This document shows positions 35,276-47,763 of a stretch of 64,000 bases of DNA, piece by piece. How positions within the stretch are numbered: position 1 is the first letter of the stretch; the number at the start of each line of letters is the position of its first letter. The position numbers and the translations under genes are program-made. The notes below the pieces were generated by a model. That model searched no databases. It was not told where the DNA came from and saw only the letters and a list, made by a program, of their open reading frames with translations. The DNA lies in assembly GCA_037179515.1 (NCBI GenBank), contig JAXCGZ010000077.1, positions 62,001-126,000 of the forward strand. Direction: 5' to 3'. The stretch is from Halocaridina rubra (lineage: Eukaryota > Arthropoda > Malacostraca > Decapoda > Atyidae).

Positions 35276-35923
35276 GTGATAAATCACTTTCTTGATATCT
35301 TGAGTAAGAATTGGGGCCCCCAGAAACATAGAACAAAATGTTTTTTAGTGTCATTATTAACTTACTAACATTTATGAAAACTAAACCAGGGAGTTTTGTG
35401 AGAATGCTCCATATACGATTTTTCTAATGTTAGATGTTTAGGAGATTCTGGACTGGGCACTCACATTTAATGATGGGCATTCAAATCCTGTGAAACTGTT
35501 CATCATATTACTGATATTTGAGAAGTAAGACAGATAAGTATAGATAATTTACAATATTATCTACAATATTAATAGTCTACGTGTGAGGTATAGAAGAGCT
35601 CATTAAGTAGAACTCTCGTAAGTGTAGAGAAAATTTTTTATTCTGTTTGAAAAAAGTTTAGGTACGGTGATGGAAGTTTTATCCATTGGTTTATATAAAT
35701 ACAGTGTGCATCCTCCCCCTTAAGTTATTGTTATAAATTCCTTTGCATGTGGTAATAGTCCTAGTCTATATTTTTAGAGGAAGTTTAATATACAGATCAT
35801 TAGTGTACCTCTACCGAAGTTGTGCTTGGGTTTTCAATGGTAATGGGAGGTCAGCTGTTGAAGGCAATAATATACTGGGAATTCTCCACACCTTCAGTGC
35901 TACAGTTAGCAATGCCAACACGC
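35276..35923. other. Unassigned flank left of copy 3
   Basis: I see no gene or known repeat in these ~650 bp. It should be the pre-insertion flank of Gmr1-like copy 3. Confidence 0.5.
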
Positions 35924-37538
35924 TGATTGTGGGGAGGTTGTTAAGTTTCTGTTTTACTAAGTGGACTCAAAGTACTGAGCTTGGTTAAGAGCTCACATAC
36001 AGACAGGGGATTCATTAATTTGGCATATTACCCGTGCAACCACTACTTGTTTAAATAAAACTCAGAATTCAACTTTAATTTACTTTCGGAAATGCAATGA
36101 CACATTAAAAAAAATGGATTAATATTTGAAAGCTGGAACAAATTTGAAATTTAAATTTATCAAATGCTGCCTCCAATCCCAGAGGCGATTTTGATTCTGG
36201 CACCACAGACGGATGCCAAGACTTTGGCCTTAACTCAACGATCACCTCTGTCACACGAGCAGAGAAGAATAGAGGACACTGCAATTGCAGAAACAGAAAC
36301 AACACACCATTAATAATGGGAAAACCAAAGGCACGAGCACACAAATAATGAGTTTCCAATATTATTCTACTAGATGAAAATATAATGGTTAGTCACAGCT
36401 AACCAGAAATATTTGCGCTACCATAAGAGCATACAAAACCATTAATTATTCGCCGGCATTAGAGTAAAGCAATTTGATCACAATAAGTGAAGAATATGCG
36501 AGACAAATACAGTATGTATTCCTTAAATTGTGGGCAATTACAAATGTTTGTAATGCCAATTGTGCAAAATTACTTTTTAATTATTTGCAATTTATATGGT
36601 AAAACACTTTATTTGCGATATAGGGAGAATCTACGAGATAAATACAGTCTTCATTCAATTTTGGTTTTCAAGAAATATTTTCAATGCAAAAGGGGGCATA
36701 ACCACCTTCTGAAGTATTTGCAACTTATAACTTAAAACACTTTATCCCCAATATATTAAGAATCAGCAAGATAAATACAGTGTGTATTCATTAGATTGTG
36801 GTTAACAAGAAACATTTGCAAAGCCAACAGGGTAAAATTACTTATTAAATATTTGCTGTTTATAGCATAAAACACTTTAGCTAACTTATTAATTATTTGC
36901 AATTTATATAGTAAATTACTTTATTTACTAGTATTGACATAAAGCACTTTATTTACGATGATAGGAAGGGGTGAAATGAAATTAGAATTAGTTAGGAAAA
37001 AGTGATAGATTTTACGTGGTAATGAGAAATCTACTATGGATTGGAATTTAGTTTGGCACATTCAATGAAAGAAATTTCTTATCAATGTATATCTACGGTA
37101 ATTTCCAGGTCAAGGAATTAAGTTTGGCAAATGAGATTCCAGTTAAATAATCTACAAAAGTTCGAATTGTATGGGAATGGAATCTGAGAAAGTTTTCAGA
37201 GGATGTGGCCAGTAAACTATTTGACCAGTAACGAATTTAACCAGTTTCTCGAATTCTCAGTTTGCTTGACCAATGAGCTTTACCATACACTATCTCTCAT
37301 CTTGTTTGTGCCAGGTGAATTCCTGTATAGACGCCATGTATGTAAGGTTTGAAATAAGCTTTACTGCTGAGGCGAGATTTTGCCTCTGGGATGTTTGGCC
37401 ACCAAATGAGGACAATTCAGTGTCCCTCCTGGTGATGTCATCTGTAGGATATATATCCAGAGAAGTAACTCCTTCATATAATATTCGAGGGCTACTATAG
37501 TGGTGGTCCCTGGCTGGCAATTATGGCAGAGATGCAAG
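35924..37538 (-). repeat. 3' LTR of copy 3, distal part
   Basis: This minus-oriented LTR holds the subrepeat array (about 36440-36960) and the conserved segment near 36180-36300, and ends near 35924 (tgattgtggggaggttgtta on the plus strand). It is continuous with 45256-44657 once LINE-J copy A is removed: agagatgcaag occurs at both break edges (37528-37538 and 44657-44667). Confidence 0.83.
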
Positions 37539-37847
37539 TTGTTTGTTCTTGGATGTTCTCTCTTGAGCGTGAGCGGACCTTCCCTTGTGGCCCGCAGGTG
37601 GGGTGAGATTTTTTGGAGTGTACGTGGTATTCGCTCTTGCGGGCGAATGGGCTTTCCTATTTGGTGAGGAGGTGGGGTGAAATCTTGTTATTGTTGGTGA
37701 TCGGACTTTCCTAATTGGCCCACAGGTGAGGTTGTGCAAAACTGTAAAGATAATGGAGAGCATAAGTATTCAGTTGTGGATTATTAGTTTACATCAAACA
37801 ATTTAAATAAATTCCTGTTTTGGGGGTGAGAGAGAGTTATTGCATGG

Positions 37848-40800
37848 TTATCTGGGTGGAGGGTATTGTTTGATGATATTTAGTAGACTGTTCATGTAGT
37901 TGTTTGTTGCTAGTCTGATGATGGAGCTAGCAACATGAAGGGCATTTGGATCTTTGCTGGATGTTGTGGGGGCACCAGTTTTCCGTCGAATTTCTGAAAA
38001 GGAATCACATTCAAGGATGTAATTTAGCAGTGGATGTGGTGAGGCTACCTGGCAAAAGGTGCATTCCCTGATGATAGCCTCCACTATTCGCCAGGTGCAC
38101 TTGTACCTGAGTCTCAGATGGTACACATTGACCTCCGTGCTTCGTCGAAGGCTCTTAGGCAGGGCGATACGCTGAAGATTAGTGGTGGCTTTGTACCACC
38201 AGGTGGAGGGGGAGCCAATGTCTGTGCACAGGTTGTGTTTAGTTATTAATGTGTTAAGGAGTGACTTGGTGGCTTTATTTTTTATCTGTTGCATCCCAGG
38301 AGACAGAGATATCTGGATTTCTGCTCTGAGAGTGGCTTGTTTGGCGGCTTGATCGGCTTCCTCATTTCCCTTGATGCCGACGTGGCTGGGAATCCAGGCA
38401 AGAGTGATGGCTTTTCCAAGGCTGGTTGTCCTGTGGTAGTGGCTGAGGATGGTGGTGATGATGCGTATATTGTTTCTGAGGAGTGGCTTCTTGATGGCCT
38501 GTTAGGCACTTTTAGAGTCAGAGAGAATTAGGGCATGATCAGCTCCTTGCTGGATGAAGAAGTCGAGGGCGTTGGCTATGGCAACAAGCTCAGTCTGGAG
38601 CAATGAGCAGGAGTTTGACAGTCTCCAGGATAGGACGTGGTTTCCAGTGGTGAAGGCGGCGGCTGAGGCTCCAGTTTCTTGATTTACTGAACCTTAAGTG
38701 TAGTAGACTAGAGAGTTTGGCCTGCTCCATCTCTGAATTTTGACCTTGTATATGTTTTTAAGGACAAGCGGATTTACCAAGCTTTTGGGGTTGTCAGGGA
38801 GCTCGATCTTTATGTCGAGTGGTTGGTCATTCCATGGCAGTGGGTATCTGTATTCAGGAAGCGGTGTGTCCAGTATCTTGGCTAGGATGCTCTCCCTGAC
38901 TGGCACTGCTTGTAGGCTAGCGCAGACCTTGGCTACCCAGGTTCTAGGATGGTGGTTGGGGTGGCGATTGAGGGCTAGATGGAGATTTGTGCCAGCAAGG
39001 CATTTATGTTGGGCAGTGGTGGTTTTGGCCACAAAGAGGGTCAGTCTTTGCTGAGCTCTGACTTTAAGTGGAATGAGTCCCGATTCCATCTGGATGTTTT
39101 CTCTCTTGGTCCACATGGGTGGCTCCTAGCATGATACGTATGGCGTTTTTTTGAATTACTTCTATCTTGTCCCACTGTTGGTCTGTTAGTAGCCAGAGTG
39201 TGGGAAAAGCATAGTCTAAGAGGCTGCGTATGGCTTGTACATAGAAGCTTCTGAGGACATTAAATGATGCACCATCGTAGAGGCCCAACATCCGATGAAG
39301 GACCGCTTGTCGCTGGCTGCACTTGTCGTGCAAGTGTTGAGTTTCTGGTCCAAAGGTTAGTCTGTGGTCGATGATTACACCCAGGTATTGGTGTTTGGTA
39401 ACCCAGTCCACAGGCTCATTACCTATGACCAGATTAGTGTCTGGCCTCCACTGGTGGATGGGAAGGGCCTTGGTTTTGCGGGCATTGATTTTAACTCCAA
39501 GGGAGATGGAGGCTTGGTGAATCTTGGTGAGGCAGCACTGTGTCTTGTTAGAGCTTCTGTCTCCTATTGTGACAAGGGCAAAGTCATCCGTATAGTTGAA
39601 GAGTTTGGCTTCATGTGGTAGTGCGATGTCCATGAGCTTTTCCATGAGACAATTGAAGAAGAAGGGGCTAAGGATTCCACCTTGGGGGGTCCCATTTTTG
39701 TGGTTTTGTAGGTGGAGTAGTGCCCATCTACTCTGACTCGTGCACTATGGTTTTGTAGACTCTGCTTGATCCATGAGAGAAGGTTACCTTTGATCTGCTT
39801 GGATACGAGAGCTGAGAGTATTGCCGGTACTTTGGCTAGTTCAAAGGCCTTCTCTAGGTCTAGAAAAACGATGTATCCATGGCAGTTTTTGATAAATGAT
39901 AGCATGGAGGCTATGCATTCTGAGGTGCCTAGGCCAGGCTGGTAGGCAAGCATTTTCTGGGAAGGGTGGGCATTTCCAGCGGACTCTGTTAAGTACCATC
40001 TTTTCTGCCGTCTTGCTCAGGCAGCTTAGGAGGGAGATGGGGTGAGGGTTGTCAGGGTCCTGTGGTTTTGGGATGGGCTGAATGTCTGCTCTGTTCCATG
40101 AGGCTGATATGATTCTTCGTGTGTATGTCGAATTGATCAGAGAGAGTAGAGCAAACTCCCCTTGGGGCCCCATATTTTGAATCATTGTGTATGTGATTCT
40201 ATCGGCCCCTGGGGCTGTGTTCTTAGAGCTTTTGCTTACTCTTAGTAGCTCAGTCAAGTAGAATGGAGCATCTGTTTCATCTTCAGTGTTGATGGCCTCT
40301 TCTATTTCTTCCCATCTTGCAGTGGTGAGGTCCTGAAGAGTTGTTCTGGTGGTGATGGGGAGCTGGTTGGAGCTTGCTCTATCCGCGAATTTGATGGAGA
40401 GTTCTTCTGCTGCCCTGCTAGTATCCCTGGGGGGGGGGGTGATTTCAGGAGGTTTTCCTTTAGCAAAGGAGTTAATGCTCCTCCACATCTGACCCACAGA
40501 GGTGTGAGCATCTAGAGTGGAACACCACTCTAGCCATTTTTTCCTCTTGATGTTGCGTGTCTCTTCATGGACAAGTTCTTTGACTGCCTGGAGAGTAAGG
40601 TAGGAGTCTTCAGTGCGACATTTCCTGTGCATTATCCGAATGACGTTGAGCCGGTGATTGAGTTCTTTAACTCTGTCACAGTAGTACCATCTGTCCCGAT
40701 GAGTGGTGTGTTGTGGTTTGCAGAGGGGTATGGAGGAGTTTGCTGCAGCTTGCAGTGCATTGACTAGCTCGGCCTCTGCTTGGTCGATGTCTTCAGATGG

Positions 40801-41550
40801 TATGTAGGCTGAAAACCAATTGCTGAGGTGCTCCTGGAATCGACCCCAGTCATCCTTCTTGAAATTCCATCGAGGGGGAGGAGCAGGGATTTGGAAGATT
40901 TCAGGAATTGGCAGTGTGAGATGGATCCCATAGTGGTCGCTTTTGACCAGGGGATGAACTCTCCATGTGGCGTCTTGCTTTAGGGAATTGGAGACAAAGG
41001 TGAGGTCCAATATTCCACCTCTGTCATGAGTTGGGTCATGATTGTTGAGCAGGGAGACGTCTTCTTGGTCATCCAGCAGGCTCATGATGTGTCTGCCTGC
41101 AGCACAGGGGCGCTCATACCTGAATCTTGGATGGTGCGCGTTGAAGTCGCCTCCTATTACCAAGTCACGATGACTGGCTAGCCCGAAGAGGGTAGTCAGG
41201 TCTAAGCCACCATCCTGTCGTCTGTAAATGTTGCACAGATCTATGCAGCTGCCCTGAAGTTGGATGTAAACAGCGAGGACGTGGACCTCTTCGCCGCAGT
41301 AGACCGGTCGGGTTATTTCCTTAGCTAATAGGTTTTTCCTGATGAAGGTGGCGCTGCCTCTGTTCTCCCCTGGAGACCAGTGCTGGTAGAATCCTTTGTA
41401 TCCTGAGATTTTTGGAGTGTTTTGCTCTGTGCACAGGGTTTCTTGAACCATGATGACATCAATGTTGTCAGTCTTGGCAATGCCTTCAAGATGTTGTACC
41501 TTGTGTCTGAGACCCTGGGCGTTCCAGTGTAGGATCCCGAGATTAGACAT
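37848..41550 (-). pseudogene. LINE-J copy A ORF2: endonuclease, RT, RNase H
   Basis: It starts at ATG 41550 (MSNLGILHWNAQGL). Endonuclease motifs are VQETL (Glu), GDFNAHHPRF, GILDLTFVSNS and KSDHYGIHL. A long linker leads to reverse transcriptase: NTAPGADRITYTMI, PIPKPQDPDNPHPISLLSCLSK and, after a frameshift near 39950, AYQPGLGTSECIASML, FLDLEKAFELA and NYTDDFAL (YADD in copy B). RNase H (about 38690-38490) keeps SCSLLQTELVAIANALDFF and ALILSDSK, but its first catalytic motif is broken by TAA near 38694. The C-terminus carries RECTFCQVASPHPLLNYILEC and ends at TAA 37848. At least three frameshifts or stops make it inactive. Confidence 0.9.
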
Positions 41551-41552
41551 CT

Positions 41553-43431
41553 TGATGATTTAAGGAGGTGGAGGTGGTAGGAGTGGTGGGTTGTTGAGGC
41601 TGATGGTGGGTTCTGGAGGCGAGGGCGTGGGCGACAATGGAATGGGCTATTTCGACAACTTGATTGTAGGCATCTTGAATGGTGGCTCTGGTATCGAGGA
41701 GTCGGATGGCTGCCTGTATGGCCTGAATAAGAAGGTTGGTGAGCTCGTTTACTGTGAAGAGGGTTTGCTGTTGGGAAGAGGAGGCAGAGGAAGGTGTCTG
41801 GATAGGCTGTTTAGGTGTGGGGGTATGGGATCTTAGTCTAGGGTCCCGGGTCCTGGTGTGGCGAGCGGGTGTGATTACCTAATTGTGTTTACGGGAAAGA
41901 GCCCAAAGCTCGTATCTTCCTGTCTCCTGATCGGTTCCATTTTATACTTAGTGATACTTATCATACCTGTCCTTAAAACTATGGATTGAGATAGCATTAA
42001 CTACCTCCTCGCTTAGCGAATTCCAATTATCAACTACTCTTACACTGAAAAAGTATTTCCTCACATCCTGCGAAGAAGTTTTCTTACGAAGCTTCAAACT
42101 ATGACCTCTAGTTCTAGAGCCAGCCATATCAAAATATCGATCCCTATCCACTCTATCATAACCATGAAGGAATTTAAAGACTGTCACCATATCCCCCTTC
42201 ACTCTTCTAGCTTCGAGTGATGGTAAGTCTAATTCCCTCAGCCTCTCATCATAACTGAGATTGCGTATTTCTGGCACCAGTTTCGTGGCATGTCTTTGAA
42301 CTTTTTCAAGCTTAGCTTGAGTGCTGCGTGTGACTGTATTGTGTGTTTGAGTGTTGCATGGGGTGGAGGTGTTGGTGTGAGTGTTGCATGTGGGGTTGGT
42401 AGGAGTGTGTGTTGTTTGGGGGGATGGTAGGAGTGTGAGTGTTGTGTGATGGGGTGGATGGAGTTGGTGTAGGGGTGGAAACTGTAGGAGGTGTGATCTG
42501 TGTGTTAGGAGCTGGGTTGGTGTTGTGTGGTGGGTTTTGTGTGGGGAGGTTAGGTGTAAGTGGGGCAGGAGGGGGCATTTGCCAAGGATTGGAGGTTGGG
42601 GGAGGAGCTGGGGTGAAGTTGGGGGTGGTGTGATTGGTGACAGGGGCAGAGGGAGGGGCTCTTTGAGGAATCCTCTTCAGCCTTTCTGGGCAGCGGTTGT
42701 TCCATGAGTGATGTTTTCCTTTGCAGTTTGGGCACTTGGCAACTGTTGCTTCTTTGGCCTTGAATTTGTTAAGGCAGCGGTTGGTGGAATGTTTCCCACT
42801 GCAGATTCCACATCCCTTTGGGAAATGGCAAGTATTTCTGTGGTGCCCATATCTTTGACACCGGAAACATCTAAGTGGTTCTGGGGTATAGTCTCTTATG
42901 TTGAACTTGCCCCAGATGCCGAGGTTTACTTGCGAAGGGGGTGGACCACAGATGTGGACCAGAATTTTCTTTGAGGGGACGGTTTGGCCCTCTATTATCG
43001 AGGAGCAACGTGAGGCAGCCGTAATATACGTTTGCTTGGTCAGCAGGTCAACTGACCAAGCAACAGGGAAGCCAATGAGGATGTATTTTCTTATTTCTTT
43101 GGCAGGGTTTATCTCTATCAAGTGAGGTGAGTTGAGGCTTCGGATCTTCTCTGTGGCTTCTGCCGAGGCTGCGTAGATAATGAATTCACCCTGTAAATTA
43201 GGCTTTATTTTGCAGCCGAGCTCGGTGAGTTGGTTTTCCAACTCTGATTAGGTCATATGCCTCTTTGGTGGAAGGAGTCTGAACTTTGAACTTGGATATG
43301 GGCTCTCTATCAGTCTTTTGGGGCTGGGGGGGAACTGGGGCAGCAGCACTCTCCTGGTTGCAGCCAGAGGCCGTCCTTGGCCTCTTCTTTCCCACAACCA
43401 TCCACCCCTCTTGAGGGGGGTCGAGTTCCAT
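41553..43431 (-). pseudogene. LINE-J copy A ORF1 (Gag-like), interrupted
   Basis: ORF1 encodes the RNA-binding protein of the element. The start is ATG at 43431 (MELDPPQEGWMVVGKKRPRT). The main open piece 42312-43241 contains three zinc knuckles: CFRCQRYGHHRNTC (CX2CX4HX4C), CGICSGKHSTNRC and CPNCKGKHHSWNNRC. A long Pro/Thr/His-rich low-complexity tail follows. A small frameshift near 43240 separates the N-terminus. CR1 fragment c (41871-42317) cuts the tail; the rest of the ORF lies at 41553-41870. In copy B the undisturbed ORF1 ends overlapping the ORF2 start. Confidence 0.83.
41871..42317 (-). mobile_element. CR1 3'-end fragment (copy c) inside LINE-J ORF1
   Basis: It is homologous to the last ~450 bp of CR1 copy a in reverse. 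The open frame 41948-42277 reads MPEIRNLSYDERLRELDLPS, then TRGHSLKLRKKTSSQDV and WNSLSEEVVNAISIHSFKD. It ends with the same acaattaggtaatcac repeat. It interrupts the Pro/Thr-rich end of ORF1, so it is younger than LINE-J copy A. Its close match to copy a suggests the same CR1 subfamily. Confidence 0.88.
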
Positions 43432-44656
43432 TCCCCTCTCTGGGGGGAAGAAGGAGAAGCGGCTGAGGCCATGACTAACAACTAGTCATGGATATCACAG
43501 ATTTCACTAGGTATATGTCACTTGCACTGTTTGTCAACTTTGATTAATAAAATAATGGGGCCTTATGGCTGGATCACTTCGCTTAATTGCAACACTACAA
43601 CACTTAATCACTTAAACAGTCTATCTTTCTTCCCAACTCTCGTGGGAGAGGGAAGTGCAAACAGAGATTATGCTCAGGACACAATAATGTGTGTTCAGTT
43701 AGACAAAAGAACACAAAAGCACAAAAAACAAAACAAAACAAGGCAATCTTTCTGTTTCTCTCTTTGGCTCTAGTGAGAGAGGAAGAAAGGAAAACAGATA
43801 TACTTAGGTTATATTTCCTTGTGGAAACTTCCCCCTCAGGTCAGGGATGGAGTGGAGGAGGTGAAATTCACTTTACTGGTAGGAAGAGGCTTCAACTACC
43901 TATCACAAAAGATATAAAAACAAATTAGAAACGTGAACACTTTCTATTTCCTTTTTCTTCCCAACTCTTATAAAAGAGAGATAAGAGCAGGCAAAATTAT
44001 TTGGGGTATATCAAACACACAGTCACTTGTTTTCACTAAAACACAATAATGTGTGTTCAATTAAAGAAAAGAACACAAAAGCACAAAGAAAATAACAAAA
44101 CAAGGCAATCTTTCTGTTTCTCTCTTTGGCTCTCGTGAGAGAGGAAGAAAAGAAAACAGATATACTTAGGTTATATTTCCTTGTGGAAACTTCCACCTCA
44201 GACAGGGATGGAGTGGAGGAGGCGAAATTCACTTCACTGGTAGGAAGAGGCTTCAACTACCTATCACAAAAGATATAAAAACAAATTAGAAACCTGAACA
44301 CTTTCTATTTCCCTTTTCTTCCCAACTCTTATAAAAGAGAGAGAAGAGCAGGCAAAATTATTTGGGGTATATCACACACACAGTCACTTGTTTTCACTAA
44401 AACAAAAAACGCGAACACAAAATGAAACAAAAGCAATCTTTGCTTCTTTTTCTGGCTCTCATGAGAGAGGAGGAAAAGAGGACAGAGATACTTATGCAGG
44501 TCTAATCACTACTGGAGCTGGAATCAGACTGTTGTTGGGAGTTAATCTGCTGGGCGGAGTCGGCTTTAGCTGCTGGGTGGAGTCGGCTTCTGCTATTGGC
44601 TGCTGGCAGAGTGAGAGAGGAGAGGTCCAACCGCTACTGGAGCTGGAACTGGACTG
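43432..44656 (-). promoter_or_regulatory. LINE-J copy A 5' UTR with 362-bp tandem units
   Basis: The phrase gtgtgttca(g/a)tta at 43689 and 44051 marks a 362-bp period, with a third partial unit reaching 44640. Each unit contains one or two short hairpin-capable blocks such as CTCTCGTGAGAGAGG (44132-44146) and CTCTTATAAAAGAGAG (43965-43980 and 44327-44342). Tandem 5' units of a LINE usually hold the internal promoter, so I infer that role; no initiation site can be read from the sequence. Confidence 0.7.
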
Positions 44657-45256
44657 AGAGATGCAAGGGAGAGACAGTATTTTAGGTGCAACAAGTGGAT
44701 GCAAATGAAAAAACGAGAAATATTATGGGCAAAATTGGTTACTGGCGGACAATCTCTAGAAGATTCTTTGAGTTGCAGGAGATGAAATTTTAATTATTAA
44801 AATAATAAAGAAGGTACTGAAATGTATCTAGATAGGCTAATGACATATCAGCAGGGTCCAATTTATTTGAAAATCATCAGCATGAGCGATTTTTATAATA
44901 TAAAAAAACTGACCAGGAAGAGTTATTTTATCATAAAAATATTGTGCAAAATACGCATCTAACAGACTCGCTAGGATTATGGTACTGTTCCTGAGAAGAA
45001 AAAGGCAGTAAACGGAGGAATAGGAGGGAGATTTTTATATTGGGATCATGCTTTTTACACATACAAGAATTTTAAATAAGATATGTTCAAAATTAGCTAT
45101 AAGCTGAAATATAAATTGCAAATAATCATAATCTGCAAAATGCAAGGAGTGAGAATTATTTTAGGTAGAAAAGAAAAGACAGTTAATAGTTGCTAAATTA
45201 ACTAATAAGGCATCTACTCCAGCCTCTGGTGACTTTGAGCAAAGCACTCTGTCACA
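44657..45256 (-). repeat. 3' LTR of copy 3, proximal (U3) part
   Basis: On the minus strand it starts TGTGACAGAGTGC at 45256 right after the polypurine tract (45257-45275, TTTAGAAAGGGCATT). It runs through U3, with a TATAAAA-like box near 45030-45040, to the LINE-J copy A insertion point at 44657-44667. Confidence 0.8.
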
Positions 45257-45436
45257 AATGCCCTTTCTAAAGAATATTGAATTAACAAAATTCAACTACA
45301 GAAGGTGAAAAAAAACAGAGAATGTTATGGTGACTTCTGTGTTATTATGAGGGATTAGAGATCCATCTGATGGAAGAGAACAAATGAAAAAAAAAATGGG
45401 ATCCACCACTGGAACATATCATACTTTTAGTAAAGT
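45257..45436 (-). other. 3' UTR end and polypurine tract of copy 3
   Basis: It matches 5785-5954 of copy 1 in reverse, including agtatgatatgttccag and the AGAAAGGG tract. Its right edge TTAGTAAAGT (45427-45436) is duplicated at 51837-51846, beyond LINE-J copy B. Confidence 0.75.
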
Positions 45437-46330
45437 CAGTCTGGTTCCAGCTCCAGTAGTGATATGACCTGCCTAAGTATCTCTGTTCTCTTTTCCTCCT
45501 CTCTCACGAGAGCCAGAGAAAGAGGTAATGATTATTTTTGTTTTGCTTTGTGTTCCCGTTTTTGTTTTAGTGAAAACAAGTGGCTGTGTGTGTCATATAC
45601 CCCAAATATTTCTGCCTGCTCTTCTCTCTCTTTTATAAGAGATGGGAAGAAAAAGGGAAATATAAAGTGTTCAGGTTTCTAATTTGTTTTTTTTTCCTCT
45701 TTTGTGATAGGTAGTTGAAGCCTTTTCCTACCAGTGAAGTGAATTTCTCCTCCTCCACCCCATCCCTGATCTGAGGTGGAAGTTTCTACAAGGAAAAAAA
45801 CCAAAACTAAGTATCTCTATTTTCTTTCTTCCTCTCTCACGAGAGCCAAAGTGAGAAACAGAAGGATTGCCATGTTTTTTTTTTTTTTGTGCTTTTGTGT
45901 TGTTTTGTTTAGTTGAACACACATTATTGTGCATTCCATAATTCTATAGAAAGTTTTTAAATTTCAACTTTGCATTTATATTCTGTCCGCTTTTCCCTCT
46001 CTTTAGAGAGCCGGGAAGAGAAATAAAAAGACCACTTGGTTCCAAACATACTGTGTGGTGTGTCTCATAACCAAGATGATCCGTTGCATATTTTCTGTTA
46101 GCACTCCCCTCTCTCACGAGAGTTGGGAAGAAAGATAGAAGACTGTTTTAGTGATAAAGTGTTATAGTGTTCCAAATAACTGAAGTGATCCAGCCACAAG
46201 GCCCCTATATTTTATTAAACGAAATTGACAAACAGTGTAAGTGATATATACTTAGTGAAATCTGTGATATCCATGACTAGTTTTTAGTCTTGGCCTCTGC
46301 CGCTTCACCCTCTCCCCCCCAGAGGGGGGA
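45437..46330 (+). promoter_or_regulatory. LINE-J copy B 5' UTR with hairpin-rich units
   Basis: Its organisation is related to the copy A 5' region but units are more diverged and no clean 362-bp array remains. Hairpin-capable blocks recur: cctctctcacgagagcc (45499-45515, 45833-45849), ctctcttttataagag (45626-45641), ttccctctctttagagagcc (45993-46012) and ccctctctcacgagagttggg (46109-46129). The role as internal promoter and leader is inferred. Confidence 0.65.
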
Positions 46331-47763
46331 ATGGAACTCGACGCCCCTCAAGAGGGATGGACAATTGTTGGAAAGAAGAGGCCAAGGACGGCCTCTGGCT
46401 GCAACCAGGAGAGTGCTGCTGCCCCAGTTCCCCCCCCCCCCAGCCCCGAAGACCAATAGAGAGCCCATATCAAAGTTCAAAGTTCAGACTCTTTCCACTA
46501 AAGAGGCATATGACCTAATTAGAGAGTTGGAAGACCAACTCACCGAATTTGGCTGCAAAATTAAGCCTAATGTACAGCGTGAATTTATCATCCACCCATC
46601 CTCAGCAGAAGCTGCAGAGAAGATCCGCAGCCTCAACTCACCTCACTTGGCAGAAATGCATCCTCATTGGCTTCCCTGTTGCTTGGTCAGTTGACCTGCT
46701 AACCAAGCAAACATATATTACGGCTGCCTCACGTTGCTCCTCCAAAACAGAGGGCCGAACCGTCCCCTCAAAGCAAGTTCTGGTCTACATCTGTGGTCCA
46801 CCCTCTTCGCAAGTAAACCTCGGCATCTGGGGTAAATTCAACATAAGAGACTTCACTCCTGAACCACTGAGATGTTTCCGGTGTCAAAGATTTGGGTACC
46901 ATAGAAATACTTGCCATCTCCCAGAGAGATGTGCAATCTGCAGTGAGAGACATTCCACTGACCACTGCCTCAGCAAATTCAAGGCCAATGAAGCAACAGT
47001 TGCCAAGTGCCCAAACTGTAAGGGAAACCTTCACGCATGGAACAACTGCTGCCCAGAAAGGCTGAAGAGGATTCCTCAAAGATCCCCTCCCTCTGCCCCT
47101 GGTAGCAATCACACCACCACCAACTTCACCCCAGCTCCCCCCCCACCTCCAATCCTTGGCAAACGCCCCTTCCTGCCCCAATCACACCTAACCTCCCCAC
47201 CCAAAACCCACCACACAACACCAACCCAGCTCCTAACACACAGATCACACTTCCTGCAGTTTCCACCCCTACATCAACTCCATCCACCCCACCACACAAC
47301 ACACACTCCTACCATCCCCCCAAACAACACTCAAACTCCCACCATCCCCTCATGCAACACTCACACCAACACCTCCACCCCTTGCAACACTCACACACGC
47401 AATACAGCCACATTCAACACTCAGACCACACACACACCCACACGCCACACCAGGTTCCGGGACCCTAGACTTAAATCCCATACCCCCACACCTAAACAGC
47501 CTACCCAGACACCTTCCTCTGCCTCCTCTTCCCAACAGCAAACCCTCTTCACAGCAAATGAGCTCACCATCATTATTATTCAAGCCATACAGGCAGCCGT
47601 CCGACTCCTCGAAACCAAAGCCTCTCCTAAAGATGCTTACAATCAAGTCGTCGAAGTAGCCCATTCCGTTGTCGCCCAAGCCCTCGTCTCCAGAACCCAC
47701 CATCAACCTCAACAACCCACCACTCCTACCACCTCCACCTCCTTAAATCATCAAGATGTCTAA
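46331..47763 (+). pseudogene. LINE-J copy B ORF1 (Gag-like)
   Basis: It starts at ATG 46331 (MELDAPQEGWTIVGKKRPRT), the same start as in copy A. Zinc knuckles are CFRCQRFGYHRNTC (first His changed to Tyr), CAICSERHSTDHC and CPNCKGNLHAWNNCC (third knuckle altered). The Pro/Thr-rich tail is followed by a helical end (FTANELTIIIIQAIQAAVRLLE) that copy A has in its split part. Indels near 46450 and 46650 break the N-terminal half; the open piece 46549-47763 covers the rest. It ends QDV at TAA 47761-47763, overlapping the ORF2 ATG at 47756 by 8 bases. Confidence 0.85.

Larger units (their letters stand above)
37539..44656 (-). mobile_element. LINE-J copy A: full-length I-superfamily LINE with tandem 5' UTR
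   Basis: It is flanked by the 11-bp duplication AGAGATGCAAG (37528-37538, 44657-44667). On the minus strand it begins CAGTCCAGTTCCAGCTCCAG at 44656. It has a ~1.2-kb 5' untranslated region made of 362-bp tandem units, ORF1 with three CCHC knuckles, and ORF2 with endonuclease, reverse transcriptase, RNase H and a C-terminal Cys/His motif. A ~310-bp 3' untranslated region follows. A CR1 fragment (41871-42317) interrupts ORF1. The RNase H in ORF2 places it in the I superfamily (I/Nimb-like), though the precise clade needs a tree. Confidence 0.88.

Noticed and set aside
36487..36735. Small open frames inside LTRs (also 6941-7135, 15203-15451, 63633-63857)
   Set aside because: They fall in LTR subrepeats, are not conserved as frames among LTR copies and have no recognisable domain.
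42439..42707. Gly/Val-rich plus-strand frames
   Set aside because: They are antisense of the Pro/Thr-rich ORF1 tail of LINE-J copy A.
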